DNA of 64,000 nt from Siderastrea radians (taxonomy: Eukaryota > Cnidaria > Anthozoa > Scleractinia > Rhizangiidae): positions 34,038,536-34,102,535 of the forward strand of contig OZ024897.1 of NCBI GenBank assembly GCA_964017195.1, written 5' to 3'. The position numbers and the translations under genes are program-made. Below the pieces are notes generated by a model that searched no databases, was not told the origin of the DNA, and was given only the letters and a program-made list of their open reading frames with translations. Position 1 is the stretch's first letter; every line of letters begins with the position of its first letter. Positions 32,701 to 46,400 of this stretch are shown here, piece by piece.

Positions 32701-34520
32701 ATTTTGAGGCCAGTTATCCCTTGGACCTAAAATGCTTTAAATTACCAAGCATGTTATTATCCCTGAGACTACTCAATAATTTTGCCAGTCAGTGTCACTA
32801 AATCCCCCAATAGGGCACCTGATGTCAATTGCTGATTTAAGGCTCGATAGACTCACATGAATTTCAAATGACTTGGTACTATGGACTCATTAATCTGAGT
32901 TCGTTATCTGAACTCTGGAATGATGTGAATTTCATCTGACTCGATCACTCTATACGCACGCCAATACATAAAAGTTTACCATTGAGTTTTTAGAGACCAT
33001 TGGGCTTCCAAGCCGACAGGACGTACAATATTGGCCGTCTTAACAAAGGAATAGTGTAAGGTACATTCCACGCTTGTTGCACAAGTCGTAGACATCCGCC
33101 GTTTCAGTTAGAAGTTCGCATACAGGTCAATTTTACTTAAACGGTAATTATCTCTTTAGACAAAGTTAGCCGTAGACATGTTCATTTTAATCTGCAAATT
33201 AGAAGTTCCTTTTACCGGTTACTTTTACTCTTATCGTTTTTTTTTCGGGAAGCGAATCTTTCATAAAGCAATAATTGCATGGCGTTAACTCTCGAGTCTA
33301 TCAGTTCAATGGACAGGGATAACAACGATATATATATTTTTTTTTCAACGAGAGAAATTTAAGGGACAGTGCAATATTTATCAGGAGGAGGGTTGTAAAA
33401 CGGAAGTGGGGCCAGAGTATAAAGTAATACACTGAGAGAGGGGGGGAAAATCTAAATTAGTTCATGGTAAGAAGGGGGGGTGATATCTAATGTTCAACGA
33501 AAATTCATCACATGTTCATTTTTGTTGTTGTGCAAAATTAGTATGGAAAATACAACAGAGGCCACTGCAGCTTATTACAGTAAAAACCCGCACGTGAGAC
33601 TCTAATTTTTAAGAAACTGTTAGGCAAAGCCCATTTAGACTCCATTTACATAAGAACTGTTCTAGCCTATTTGAAACGGGTTCTTATTTTGTATGTAAAG
33701 GTTAAGTTCAGTGCGTTGTTTCTGCTAGGGTTTTTATATGACCCAGTGTGTTATAAAGTTGGCTTGAAATGGGGGCCCGGGGGGGAGGGGGTGGTACCTT
33801 AGCTATCAGCTTTAATGGTGGGTAAGAAGTTATTTCAGCCTTTGTACAGGGTGGGGTTTAAGTTAACTTTATAGCGTGTTGTACTCATTTTAGACCCCCC
33901 TCCCCCCCTCCTGATAATTATTGCGCGGTCCCTAATAAGTTAGCCTGGGTCCCAGAGGCTTTTCTTGCGCGGTTTCCGGTTGCGGCTTATGTTCTCTATT
34001 GTCAACAAGTGAAATTTAATGACGGAAGGCCAAGAAAAGCGGCTTAAAAATCACCTCGTGATTGCCATGTATTCCACATGAACACGTGATTATGAAATAC
34101 ACATTATATTTCTTCTAAATAAAAGCACAATCGGAAACCAAGTTCAGACACCAGTGCTAACGATCTTCTCTGTATATATGCCTTTTTGATTGCTTCATTC
34201 CCGGAACCTCATACTGAGTTGTCGCAACTTTGAACTTTGAGCAAACTTTGAAACAATTCATTTCATTGCCTTCAATTTTCATTACTGAGCTTAGCTACCT
34301 AATTTTGCCTCTGGAAACCTGAGCTCTACTGTTTTTCTAAGGCAGGCCGCATGACGATCACGCTTTTGAAGTTTGGTAAGACTGTACAAAATTTGGTAGG
34401 AAGTAAAAACGACGTCGGCATTAGTGAAACGAAACCGATAACCCCATTTTTTTTAACCGTTCGGGGGCAATAAATCAAATGACAGACTACAGGTCTTGTA
34501 GACAAAATCACCTCAGCAAT

Positions 34521-34589
34521 ATAATAGGCTTGTCTAAAGCTTTTGATACAGTTGACAATGAAATTCTTCTTACTGGTAAACTAGACACT
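34521..34589 (+). pseudogene. LINE reverse-transcriptase motif A relic
   Basis: The frame reads IIGLSKAFDTVDNEILLTGK followed by L; compare the non-LTR motif (D)LSKAFDTVDHEILL. Only about 23 codons are recognisable. Confidence 0.6.
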
Positions 34590-34776
34590 AGAACGCGCAC
34601 AATTTGGCTGAGCCTGAGGGTGTTCTTATTTTAGTCCATACATTTTCTTAAATTTTGGAGCAAATCTCAGCCTCCACTTTCTTATAAAAATGGTTCTGAT
34701 AAAAAAGAGTGTATCTAGTAGATAGGCAACAAAAAGTTAAATATCTCTACCCGTCCCTGCCTTGTGTTTATGTTTG

Positions 34777-34996
34777 TTCTCTCGTTCTAGCCCATAAACG
34801 TTTTTGTTTTGCATTTTTACGCGAATCGAAGATGTAACTATGACGGATTATTTTCAGCGCTCCCGATTTCAGTTCATTTTAAGCTGATCAAGAGTGACTG
34901 TCACATGAATTGTACCATTAACAGGAGCGTCTTTGAAAGTGGACCACGGTTTCAATGATCATTCCTTAAAGACCTTAAAGCATTCCTCCAACTACC
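34777..34996 (+). promoter_or_regulatory. proximal promoter / 5' UTR of NCLX copy B
   Basis: Aligns with 4480-4700 of copy A, with CTCGTTCTAG at the far end and AAGCATTCCTCCAACTACC before the ATG. Similarity fades upstream, where the LINE relic starts, so the duplicated unit probably ended about here. Confidence 0.45.
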
Positions 34997-35260
34997 ATGA
35001 GGGGCCGCGAGAGAAATCTGACTGAGAGGCCTGGCTCGAAACTTTTTGGGACGGTGGTTTTGGCGCTCTCCATTCTTGGGCTGCACGGGTCCTTATGTTA
35101 TTTCCGACCACAGCTTGAGGAGAAAATATCCCCTTTGAGCCAGGATAGTGTTGGAAACACCCATGGCAATAATCGAAAGCTTTTAGAATTCAACATCAGC
35201 GTTGAATCTTATCAGCGACCATCAACATCACCGCGTGAATTCCGTCATACGTCTACTAAG
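34997..35260 (+). CDS. SLC8B1: NCLX-B exon 1 (residues 1-88)
   Basis: Starts [20 protein letters not shown], the same architecture as copy A but with six more residues overall. The hydrophobic segment (about 17-35) is conserved. Ends phase 0 at AAG|GTAAGA. Confidence 0.88.
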
Positions 35261-38200
35261 GTAAGATTCTTAGCTTCCGTTGAACAATTTTTGGGTCTAG
35301 AAGCTCCTAGAAGCTGTAAGAAGAGCAGTCACAGAACAAGATGGTGGTAATACGGGTGGAATTCTGTGAAAGTTGACGATATGGCGAGCTGGGAGTCGTT
35401 TGTCAGAATGTTGGAAAGGTGTGAACCTGATTGTCATCAGCTCGCCGGGTGCGACAAGTTTCCCCACTTCATTGCTATTGTCTTTATTTTTTGTATTTGT
35501 TGCATGTTTTGTGTTTTTTCTAAATGAGCTCTATTTGTTCACCGCATTCTGTGTAGTCGGCACTGGTAGTCGGCACATCATTTGTAAAAAGGTCTATTTC
35601 GAAGTTCAGTGCCATCACAATTATGCAAAGTGCAGTACATAACATTGACTTTGAAAGATGACCCTGAAGCCCATGCAACAACCTTGAACGTAATCTGGTA
35701 AAATATAAGGGGCCTCAACAAATCTATTAAAAGAAGAAAGCTGTTTTGCCTTGCATCTCATCAAATTTGATGTAATTTTTTTTTTGCAAGAAACTTATAG
35801 TGATGAAGGATTGGAGGACTTTAGGCGCACAGAATGGGGAGTTGAGATTTTCTGCTCATAGCTCCAAGCATAGTATGAAAGATGATGTACGTCTTGTTAA
35901 TATTTATGCTCTAAAGGTTCAGATCCAGCAAGTTAGCTTTTTCGGCAAGATGCTCGATCCTATTGGCCCAAGACAAACTGTCAACATCTTGGTAGGCGGA
36001 GACTCAAACTGTACAATGTACACTTTTGATAAGTTGGGCGGCAAAGATATTATCTTTAAGAAAAAAGTCACCCAGTCGATCAAGGAGCCTTGTGAAAACT
36101 AGTTGTTTATTTGTTTATTTTTTTTTTTTTGCAATGGTAGTGAACAGGTCTTTCTCAATGGTGTTATAGTCATAAGTATTGAACCATGGAGATCGGACTC
36201 CTTGACGTCTTGATCTCACTGACTCAGTAACATCTCACTAACTGAACATGAGGGCCGTGCTGGGGAGTATTGGCAGGTAGGCTATCGATGAAATTACTCG
36301 CTTCAATCGTTTTCACATAACGGAGGAGAGTGTTCATGTCGGTCATTGTTTTCTCAGTATTGATGACACTTCTTGTATTGTTGTCACTTCTTTGGTCGTT
36401 AATGTTACAATTAAAACCTGAATTTGTTCCTGGCTTTAGTTTTTATTGTGCAATCTAAGTCGCAAGGTTTTTTCCCTTTGGGATAATAAAAATCGCTCGG
36501 TAAATGATCGATTCCTCGTCGGCTTTAATGCAATTAGTTAGTTAAGGTTTTCTCGCTATTGTTAGAATCCGAAGGCTTTTCAGGTTTTATGCTTTTCCAA
36601 GGGAAAAATATGAAAACGGATCGCTTCCGCGGCAATGTTCTTTCTAGGCAGGGGGGGGGGTGCTCCCTATAGTGGGCTATACGGGGAGGCTCCGCCCGAA
36701 GGGGTACCTTTTTTAAGCTCACAGTATATTAAAGGGTAGGGAAAATTGCCATTTTAGTATACGAAAGGGTCACAAAATCAGCCCCAAAGTGAAAGAAATG
36801 GCGGCTAAAGCGAAGTATATCAAAGAGTGCCACAGTTTGGCAGAAATGACTACGCAACTGAATCAGAACAACTAATACCCCGGGAAAAACATGGCGATTA
36901 CAGGAAATTCTATTGTTTTGGCTTATCCTTGAGGTATAAGAAAGGAGTGCAATTTTGCTCTAGGTATATGAAAGGGGTACCATTTTGGTAAAAATTAGTA
37001 TAATATTAAAGGGGTAAGGGTTTGAGGCTCCGGGCGGAGCCTCCCCGTATAAACCTTTTTTGAGTAGCCCCCCCGCCCCCGGGTCTAGGCATGGCTGTTC
37101 TTCTTTCCAGGAAACTGCCACTTGCTTAGTACCGTTTCCCGTCAAAGGTTCTCGATTTGCTAAAGTTTTTTCACGCTCACTTGCTCCTCTGAAGTGAACT
37201 ACTGTAGCTCCCAGAATTTCCTGTCTCGTTAACGTCTCCGTTTCTTCTGACTGCTAGATGCGAAAGATTCCAATCAGTCCGGTTTGGTGTTCACCGTCTA
37301 TCGCATCGTTATTATTCCCATGCCCAATAGCCGTCCATCCTATTGGACAGAGTCTTGCACTCGGTTCTTTCCCTTTACCAGGTACTTCTTCGATCGTAGT
37401 CAGAATTCGTTGTTTGGTCGATCCTAGAAGGACATCGATCTTTCCTCTTCCGGGAGACCTGCGGAAAACGTATACCGTTCAGGTGAGACCACTTACGTTT
37501 CATCTTCGCCCAATTAATAGGCTTTGTTCCTCCACAAATCTTCTAAGACGTCTTTGTTTTAATGGTTTGGTTCGTTTTCCTATCAAACGCATTGACACGA
37601 AATTTCACTTGCTGATCATTTGCGACGTTAACAACGATTTGTTTCTTTTGACCTTGTACACCCAGTTGTTCTGCAAGATCTTCAGTCATGTTCGTCCTGT
37701 CACTTGCTTCATCGAGAAAACAGTTCATAAGTATTAAGGATTCAGGTGTTTCCAATTTTGGGGGATCGCTAAGACAGTCTGAACTGCCACAACTTTTTCG
37801 TCTGCCAGTTTAATTCCCACTGTAGCTTTATGGGTACTTGCATCCCAATCCCTTTCCGTGACTTGGGAAGTTGCACCTTTTTGGCGGGACAGGTGTATCA
37901 TCGCTAATTGCTGTAGTTTCGTTTTCCATCTTACTTGGACCGTTAAAATTTACGTGGTTTTTTCTCCATGATGCAAGAAAACTCTATAGGCACGTAGAGG
38001 ACTGTGGTGGGTATCCTTGCACCTGTTGACCTTACATTCTTTATCGCTGGCTTGAACAAGAGTTACCGAAATGATCTGATCAGGCATCTTTACGATAACC
38101 TCAGTTGTTATTTTGTTATTTTAGCCACCCCTTTGGCTGCAATCGGTAAAACTTAAAATCCCAAAATCCCAAGAGTTAATAGAATTTGTCCTACTTGTGT

Positions 38201-41200
38201 ACCCAATTTAATTGAAGATGAAATTCACTTACTTTTTCACTGTCCTAAATACTCAATTTTTAGAGATAGGCTTTACAGGAAAATAGAGTACTGCCTACCA
38301 TATATAAAACTATTACCTACATTAAAAGTTACAAAAGAATTAATGAATTTGTTAACATTCAAATGATGCTTAAATTTAAGCAATAATTTATTATCAATTC
38401 AGACTGATGTAACTTGATTGAAGAATTAATGAATTTGTTAACATTCAAATGATGCTTAAATTTAAGCAATAATTTATTATCAATTCAGACTGATGTAACT
38501 TGATTGTTATCTCCTTATTACATTATTATTTCTTTTTGTTAAGTTGTATGCTTTTGCAATACTGTAAGAACCCCCACTCTTCCTGTTACATACATACAAG
38601 AGAGGATTAAGGGGTAGGAGAGTTAATTCCCCATATAGGCCCTATCCCCATGGTAGTCCCTCTTAAGTTATTTTTAGTAACAAAATGGCGGGAAATTCGT
38701 TATATCGTTTAAGTGGATAAACATGGTTAACCAAGTACGATAAAAAAGCAATGCTGATTCAACGGTAGGGAAACTGTATATTTACCAATATTTCAAAAGG
38801 CACAGCCTTTCTTCTTCAGGGTCTTACAGAGAATGACTCTAAGGGCAAAAACGTTACAATTTAAACTAAGGGTATAAAATATGATACTAAAATAACAACT
38901 AAAGCAGGTTGTATTACAACGCTTAAAAACTGGCGTAAAAAATAAAAACGTTACGATTTGAAATTTATATTTAAAGAAGCTAATATTACAACGGTAAAAA
39001 CTAGCGAAAAAACTAAAAACGTTGCGATTTAAAATTTGAAAAGTATACGACATAAGTAGGATTTCAATTTTTTTCCTGTTTGGAGAACCTTGTAACGAGG
39101 TCTTTCAGAAACCGTCATAAGATAGCCCATAATACTAAAGGCAAAATTTGGCACCAACTTTGTGACGTCATTTTCCAGGCAAAAATGTCAAAATTGGTAA
39201 AACTAAAACCACGAAGTTGTCCATAATAACGAGTTCTATATTGATGAGAAATTTTAGGGTATATGCTTTGAAACTCAAAAAGCTATTTGAAACTGGAATT
39301 TTCCGCTATTTTGGTACTAAAAATAACTTAAGAGGAATTTCGATGGGAATACTGCCTATACGGGGGAGTAGCTCTCTTACCCTTTATCCTCTCTTGATAC
39401 ATATTATCCCTTTACTGCGCATGCCCACGGGACCGGCCCACCACCCGCAACTAACTACATACAGAAATAGAGATTCTTTCTTCATCTGGGCGAAACATAA
39501 CAGAATTCTTTGATAGTACACAAAAGCCACATTGTTAATGGACTTCTTTAGGTTTGAGCAGAAATTTCCGATGGTACTTTTGAGGAGCAAACACATTTTT
39601 AGAATGGGAATGAGTGAGGGATATTTTTCTCTTTTATTATTTCCCTTTATCATTTTTCCTGTCATTTGTATCCACAAAAATGTATGTAAATATTTAGCCT
39701 TTCTGACCGTCATCAAAGAGTGACCTGTCGTTTACTCTTTTTCTAGGAATGCTCTGAATTGCGGCATTTAAACAGCTCAGAACAACGCTGCCAGTTTATC
39801 AAGTCGTCCAACAGCTGTGAGATTGATCATGGCCTTATTCAGTATATCCAGATTCCGTACTGTTCATTTCCGCGTGTAGTTTCTTTGGCGTTTGTCTTAC
39901 TGGTATGTTAATAATTATCTTCACTTATAACTCCCTTGGAAGGAAACATGATCAGCCTCTTTCCAAGTCCTCGGAGAAAAATTAAATGTGACGTCACCCG
40001 TCGACCTCAATGGGAAGATTCGCCTAGGGGCGCTTTCCTTTTGTGTGGAAAAATCGTTCATTCATTCATTCATTCATTCATTCATTCATTCATTCAATCA
40101 TTCATTCATTCATTCATTCAACCGGTTGTTCCAGTGGGAAATCAAATGGAACGGTCCTTATCACTGGAAATTTTTCGGAAAAAAGGGATACCTTCAGAGG
40201 TGTTCCTCTTTTCTCGGTCTTACCGGAATTATTGGAATATTGCTGTTCCATTTGCGCCATCATGCTAGTGCCATGTCCCTTGATCAATGTGACGGTGATT
40301 AGTGAATACGCAGGTTTGTCTATGGAAAATGTACTGTTCCATTTGGCGGAAAATTCTCACTGGTTTTTGCTACAAATGGACAGCGCTCCTCCCGTTCGAT
40401 ACTGTTTGTGGAAAAATTGTGCTGTTTCATCTGGCAGAAAATTCTCACCGGTTTTTCCGTACAGATGGCCGAGTGCTTAGGACTCGCGCTAGCGTGTTCG
40501 GCCCCAATTTGCAAGTCTCCTGCTGTCACTTGAAAAGCCCGTGAAGGCATGAGGACATGCTGGGACATGATAAGAGAAACTTGCGTAAAAGAAGGAAAGA
40601 ATTAAAGAGCTGAGAATTAGATTTATAGTTTGCTCGTCCATTGTCCAAATTAACACAGATTTTAACTGGACAAAAATAAATTACTGACCAGGAAAAATAA
40701 CTCAAGATATTTTTTCGTTTCGTTTCTTTTTTCTTTCTTTCTCGAAGATATTAGCGAACAGGCTACTCTGTAAATTTAAATCGAAATAAAGTCTATGTAC
40801 GTGAGTGTATGTATCATGAGCCAACTCAATACTGTAGATCTTGTAAGCTATGAGCTCATGTGCGACTGAATTAATACACGACTGTTCAGCCAATTATAAG
40901 AGTGATCTGTGTGTATTCACCAGTGACAAATAAATTTAGGTTATTGTTAAATGGTTCACAATTTTTTTTTAATTGACTGCTTCGAGTAATAATCCCTTAG
41001 TTCTTAACACAACTCCAAATACTAACATTTTCTCCCTAAACATTTAGGCTTTATGGCTGTTGTTCCTGTTCATTACTCTGGGAGTTGCAGCAGATGACTA
41101 GTAAGTTTCAAAACTAAGGGCCTGTTTGCAGTACCAGGGTCTCCTCAGCAGATGATAAAAAGTTGTCTGGGGTTGCCCAGCAACCATTAATGTACCCTAC

Positions 41201-42319
41201 CACCCGGGCCAACTTGATTGTCATGCGCTTGCAACAAGAACTCATTTTTGCGCCAACGCATTTTTGCCCCTTTGGTTCAAGCTATCGGGCTATACATTCA
41301 TAGGGAAATACTTGCTCTTTAAGGTAAACCTAGCTGCCTTGTGAACACGACAATGAAAAAAAAGAGAAGCAACGTGAAAGTGCTAGGAGAATGCTCTTGA
41401 AACCCTAGCACTAATAGTTACCTTACAAGTCCTTTTAAACAGGCCCTAAAAATTTGTTACTGCAAACAAATTTGCTGGCATATACGACACAACTACAGAA
41501 AACACCCTAAGCTTAAACTCAATTTGTTAAATCAACTTACTTGGCAAAAAATGAAGGCAAAACCTGCTGTATTGTATGCCATATAACACGAAGGGTGTTT
41601 GTTTCATGACAATAAAATACATTCACTTTGTAAGCCTAATGATATAGAATTTAAGTTAAAGTGAGTTGAAATAAAACGAGTTTTCAGAGCTTTGATTCTT
41701 CCCTCGGTGTTTCTTTTTTTTTTTTTAATTGACGTTTTAGAGTTCCACCCCACAGAACTCATATTTTCGCTATGATAAAGCTCGGTTTTAGCCAATCAGA
41801 ACACAAGCAGCTTCCAGTCTATATCATAGTATATTGTGTGATTGGCTGTTTTATTCAGACTGACATTTTTATCACGCTTCCTATAGCTTCTGTCCTTCTC
41901 TGAAGGTAATCTCCAAGACACTGAACCTCAGTCAGAATATTGCTGTATCCTTTGATGTGTGAGCGACTTTTTATGAATTCTTTTTCTAATATTTGCAGTA
42001 TATTGTCTCACTGACCGACTACAACTGCCTTCACTCAGCAGAGTAGTTTTAATTTGCATATATGTAATCATTATACTTACTCATTGTTGTTCTACAGTAG
42101 TGATTATATATCGAATTGATACTCAATCAAACAAAATTATCATGAAGATAAAGAGAAAGGTCACCAAACAAATTTAATTAGTACCTTTGTCCCAAGGCAG
42201 TAGACCATTAAATCGGTCTACTCTATATATACCCATGAGTACCTACTACACCATCCCCTAGCAACTATTACATTGAAGAAAAACCTTCAGAGGAAAAGAG
42301 ACCTAGATGTTAATAATAA

Positions 42320-42350
<31 letters not shown>

Positions 42351-42354
42351 AATA

Positions 42355-42410
<56 letters not shown>

Positions 42411-42862
42411 GCAGAATTCACGACTGTATGCTAAGAGACAGTTAAACTAGCTACACAGGGTGCGTAGCGTAATCTGTGAGCCTTGGAGTGAAATATATAT
42501 ATACAAGAGATAATAAGGGGACAGAGAGGGATACTGCCAGTCCAGGCTTTGGGATATGTCAAGTTCGGTAAAGTTATTTTTAGACGGCCATTTGGAACGG
42601 AAGTCCGTTTTCAGAACGTCTGCATAAAGGCAACCGCCATCTGTTGTTTGAAGAACCATTCAAAATTTTGCTTGTAATGGCGGACCAAGTGATGTTACGT
42701 TTTGTCGATGAAAACGACTTCGAAAAACAAGGGAAATTGTATTTATGCGGACGTTTCGGGAAACAGACTTCCGTTCAAAAGCCAATCTATAAATAACCTT
42801 TGTGGAATTGACATATCCCAGCCAACGCCCTCAGAGTCCCTCTCTGTCCCCTTATTTTCTCT

Positions 42863-42934
<72 letters not shown>

Positions 42935-43069
42935 GTATTTATAACTAAGAGGTACTTATGGAATAAAGGAATACTAAAATCTAAATCTCGAGCATCCATA
43001 AACTAGATAAGATGACAGAGTTCTCTAGATTTGTCCATCCCTCAAGTTGCGACTTTGAAAGTTCGGGCA

Positions 43070-43125
<56 letters not shown>

Positions 43126-43365
43126 CGAATAAACGAATGAATCAATCAATCAATAAATAAGCTGCTGCATGTACAGCAAGGTAGGAGGATGCTGAAAACT
43201 TGTCAACACACGACCCCGTGCACAATACAAAATTTTGGATTTATCAACTGAGTTGATAAGGTAAATTGGCCACCGTAAAGAGATTGAAAGCTAATCAATG
43301 TCTTTACGGTGGCCAATTTACGTTATCAACTCAGTTGAAAAATCCAAAATTTTGTGTTTCAGGTC

Positions 43366-43402
<37 letters not shown>

Positions 43403-46400
43403 CCCCCATGCGCGATAGACCTGCTGTAATGTGGGTACCTGCTGCGGGTGGTCAGTGACAGTTAAACCATGCTCAAGCTCAGCATATTAGGACCGTGACA
43501 CTGAACAAGAATGATGCCCGAAGGCAAGTGATTATTAAGCAACCGCAATCAAAGAACACCAAGATGCTAACTAGCTAAAATAGACACCAACAACATGCTA
43601 ACGTTAACAGGTGCCGCTAAACACTATGAACGCAACACTTGGTCCTTATTGTCAACTAAGTTAAACTAGCCGGCGTTTTAATCATGTATAAAAGTTATGC
43701 TTATCAGCTGCTAGCACTGACATTTTGGTAGGGTCTGGAGAACATATATGTAATCTCCAGTCCCTTTCAAAATGTGCTGGCAGGCAAAGTTGGACCCGCC
43801 CTATCATACCTGGTACTATACATAACATTTTAGATAAAGCAGCTCTTGAAGAATCTCAGATGTAGTATTAGTAAAAATTACTTTTTTGAACAATAACTAT
43901 AAAGTTATTTTGTAATTTAATTCCTTGACTGTAGTATAAACTAGGGGGTGACTTTTTTAGCTTGTGGAAATGGAGCTCCTGACATTTTTAGTACTCTGGC
44001 AGCTCTCTCTCAGAGTAGAAATCGGAGCGGAGAACAGCTTGGAATACAGGCCCTCTTTGGTAAGAAATTTCACTTGACTAGTAATACTACTGATATTCGC
44101 AGTTTTCTTTGGTCTTCAATCTTATATAATGTTGTAACGACCATGCAAATGGCGGTTTATGTTTCATGCATGCAGCGAATCTCCTCTGAATGGTAAGTGT
44201 TAAATAGTTTGTGCATGGTTACGAACTCAACTGACTCCGCTCAGGAGAAGTGTTTGCCTAGAGGCGGGGAAAAAGGGACTAGGGTTTGGATAGAGGATGT
44301 GGGCAGTGGAAGTTCGATTATTTATAACAGTTCACAACATAAATTTTGTGTTATTTTCTGCCTTTCAGGTGGTGGTATGTTTATCACAACGGTTGTTCTT
44401 GGTGTTGTATCCTTTATCTCAACTGTCACAGTGACAAGTCGTCCATTCACCAGAGATGTATTATTCTACCTGGGAGCGGTTGCGTGGACGTTTCTTACCT
44501 TGTACAAAGAGAACATAACATTAACAGAATCAATAGGTAATTACTGTACCTAATGCTCACCGCCTATTAAAACGTTCCAATATTAGTCTCCCTTAGCGTT
44601 AACAGACTGGTAATATATCATGTAAGAAAAGCAGAGCTAATTTGGAGCAATCTGGATTTCAAGGAGACCTCCAAGGACCAAATCGTCACTTACCCTGTTT
44701 TCCACCAAGACTGTTGATTTTTGATCAATATTTAATTTCCAAGACTGATATAAATGGAGACGCCTCTAGCAGACCGACATAGGCTTACCTAGTTACAAGC
44801 CTAATAAATAAATGTTAAAGAATTTGTATAAGCTTAGGACTTAGATGACGAAGATTTCACAGTTTGTTCAGATTTCTCTTCGGGAGACATTAAATTCACG
44901 ACCTGCTCCCATCTGGCCCTGTAGCTCATTCAGTAAGGCATCCGTCGGTTCGTTGATCGAAACCCAGGGATTATCGATTCGAATCCCACTGGCCCAAGGT
45001 CAAAGAATTTTTTATTACGCATTTCCTCACTGGGGCAGTACTCATGCAGTAAGAAATTTAAGGGTTCACTTCAGCACTTAAATTTACACTAAAGAGTCAA
45101 TTCTCTGTTTCGTAGTTGAAAATTGGAGATCTTGAAGTCATGTTCCCGGCCCAAAAGAATTTAAAGTTCTCTGCGAATGTTTCATGATTTTTTCCAAACA
45201 GTGGCCCTATCGCTCATGATTTAGCTTGTTTTATGGTATAGTGATTTTTGTTAACAATCATTTGCTTGCTTGCTTCTGTACGTAGGTTTTATAGTATTTT
45301 ACGTGGCGTACATTCTTGTGGTAATTATTGGCCATTGCATCTACCAACGATGGAAAAGAAAAATAACGGCAACTGGTGAGTTCAGGTCGCTCATAGTATG
45401 AACTATTATGTAATGTTAGATATAGCTTGCACATCCTTCTCTTCCGTCTTGCGGTAGGACAAGACGTTTGCAGTATATCCGAGGTAATTTTGTTTTCATT
45501 TACTTGTTGATGGTCATTGTTACAAAAAACAATTGTGTGGTCATTATGTCCTACCACTGCAGCTACAGTTTCTCTTTGCCACCATTGAACATCAAGTTCC
45601 ATGGGGAAATTCAGTTGACAGTTTATTTACATTGTTTCTCGTTTAACGGTACTTGCGGTAAGAAGGTGCATTTTCTGCAGGCCATTGGCATGCTTCCGAT
45701 CCTGTCGATTTCTGAAAGCGCAACAATAGGCCATTTTCCTAGTTTCAAAGACCCTCACTCTTAAAACGAGGCCAAGTGCAAAACCTTTCATGTGTAAATG
45801 AGTTTTATTTGCATGAGAAATAAAAATTATTTTCATATCAAAGACTTTGCACTTAGCCCCGTTTTGAAAAAGAGGCTTGAGGCAACTCGGAAATGGCCTA
45901 TTATTGTAACCCAAGGTTAGCATATGATTAACCTTGAAGCTTACTTTCTATCTCGTGGTTGCGATAGCAATCAAGAGATTATGTGACCAAATCGCTGCAT
46001 TCCTGTGCTTGTTTCCGTGATCAGTCGTGTAGATTAGGTGTTGTTCGTGTGATGTTCGGTATTCCCAAGAGAGAAACTTCGCTGTGTTTTTGGGCCTTGT
46101 CGGAGATATTTTTTTGTCATTTTTAGGCAGTGATGTATGGATAACTGTGCTGCTGTTAGAGTAATTACTCGCGTCGTTTATCAGTGATTTCACGCTGAGT
46201 AGTATTCAATATAGAAATAAAGTTAGATCGCAGCGAACAGCGATGTGCTCTTAGGATATTTTTGTCAGGCGCATATCTTGTTTTTACTTGCGTTTATTGT
46301 GAAGCATACACAGTCGATGAGAACAGTCGATTTCCGGTTTTGATTACATAATAATCTTCGACAGTGCAATGTTTGATTTTGCTGATACGACTGAAAATGG

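Larger units (their letters stand above)
28199..34776. other. intergenic region between the two NCLX copies
   Basis: 6.6 kb with no supportable gene. It holds a Penelope-like inverted repeat (29250-29720), GGAAATTCC-rich repeats near 30300-30490 and 31020-31200, G/C homopolymer-rich tracts near 33360-33480 and 33770-33910, and a LINE reverse-transcriptase relic at 34521-34589. Short open frames here show no family pattern. Confidence 0.6.
35261..39746 (+). other. NCLX-B intron 1, transposon graveyard
   Basis: 4.5-kb intron with pieces of at least five repeats: an L1-like endonuclease relic, a G-rich TIR element, a BEL/Pao pol relic on the minus strand, a LINE C-terminus with an 86-bp tandem duplication, and an 806-bp long-TIR element. 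Its early part and 35260-35640 show nothing recognisable. Confidence 0.8.
41945..43944 (+). other. NCLX-B intron 4, U12-type
   Basis: Donor GTATCCTTT (perfect) and branch site TTCCTTGAC at 43921-43929 (perfect), branch adenosine 16 nt before the AG at 43943-43944. The intron is filled with microsatellites and two foldbacks, listed separately, none shared with copy A. Confidence 0.88.

Noticed and set aside
37258..37737. 159-codon plus-strand frame
   Set aside because: Lies opposite the recognisable BEL/Pao relic on the minus strand and has no protein-like pattern.
40043..40480. 145-codon frame starting with FIHS repeats
   Set aside because: Runs through an ATTC microsatellite and a dispersed repeat inside intron 2 of copy B; no family pattern.
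44914..44996. Functional tRNA gene
   Set aside because: The ends can pair only partly and no sound anticodon arm forms.
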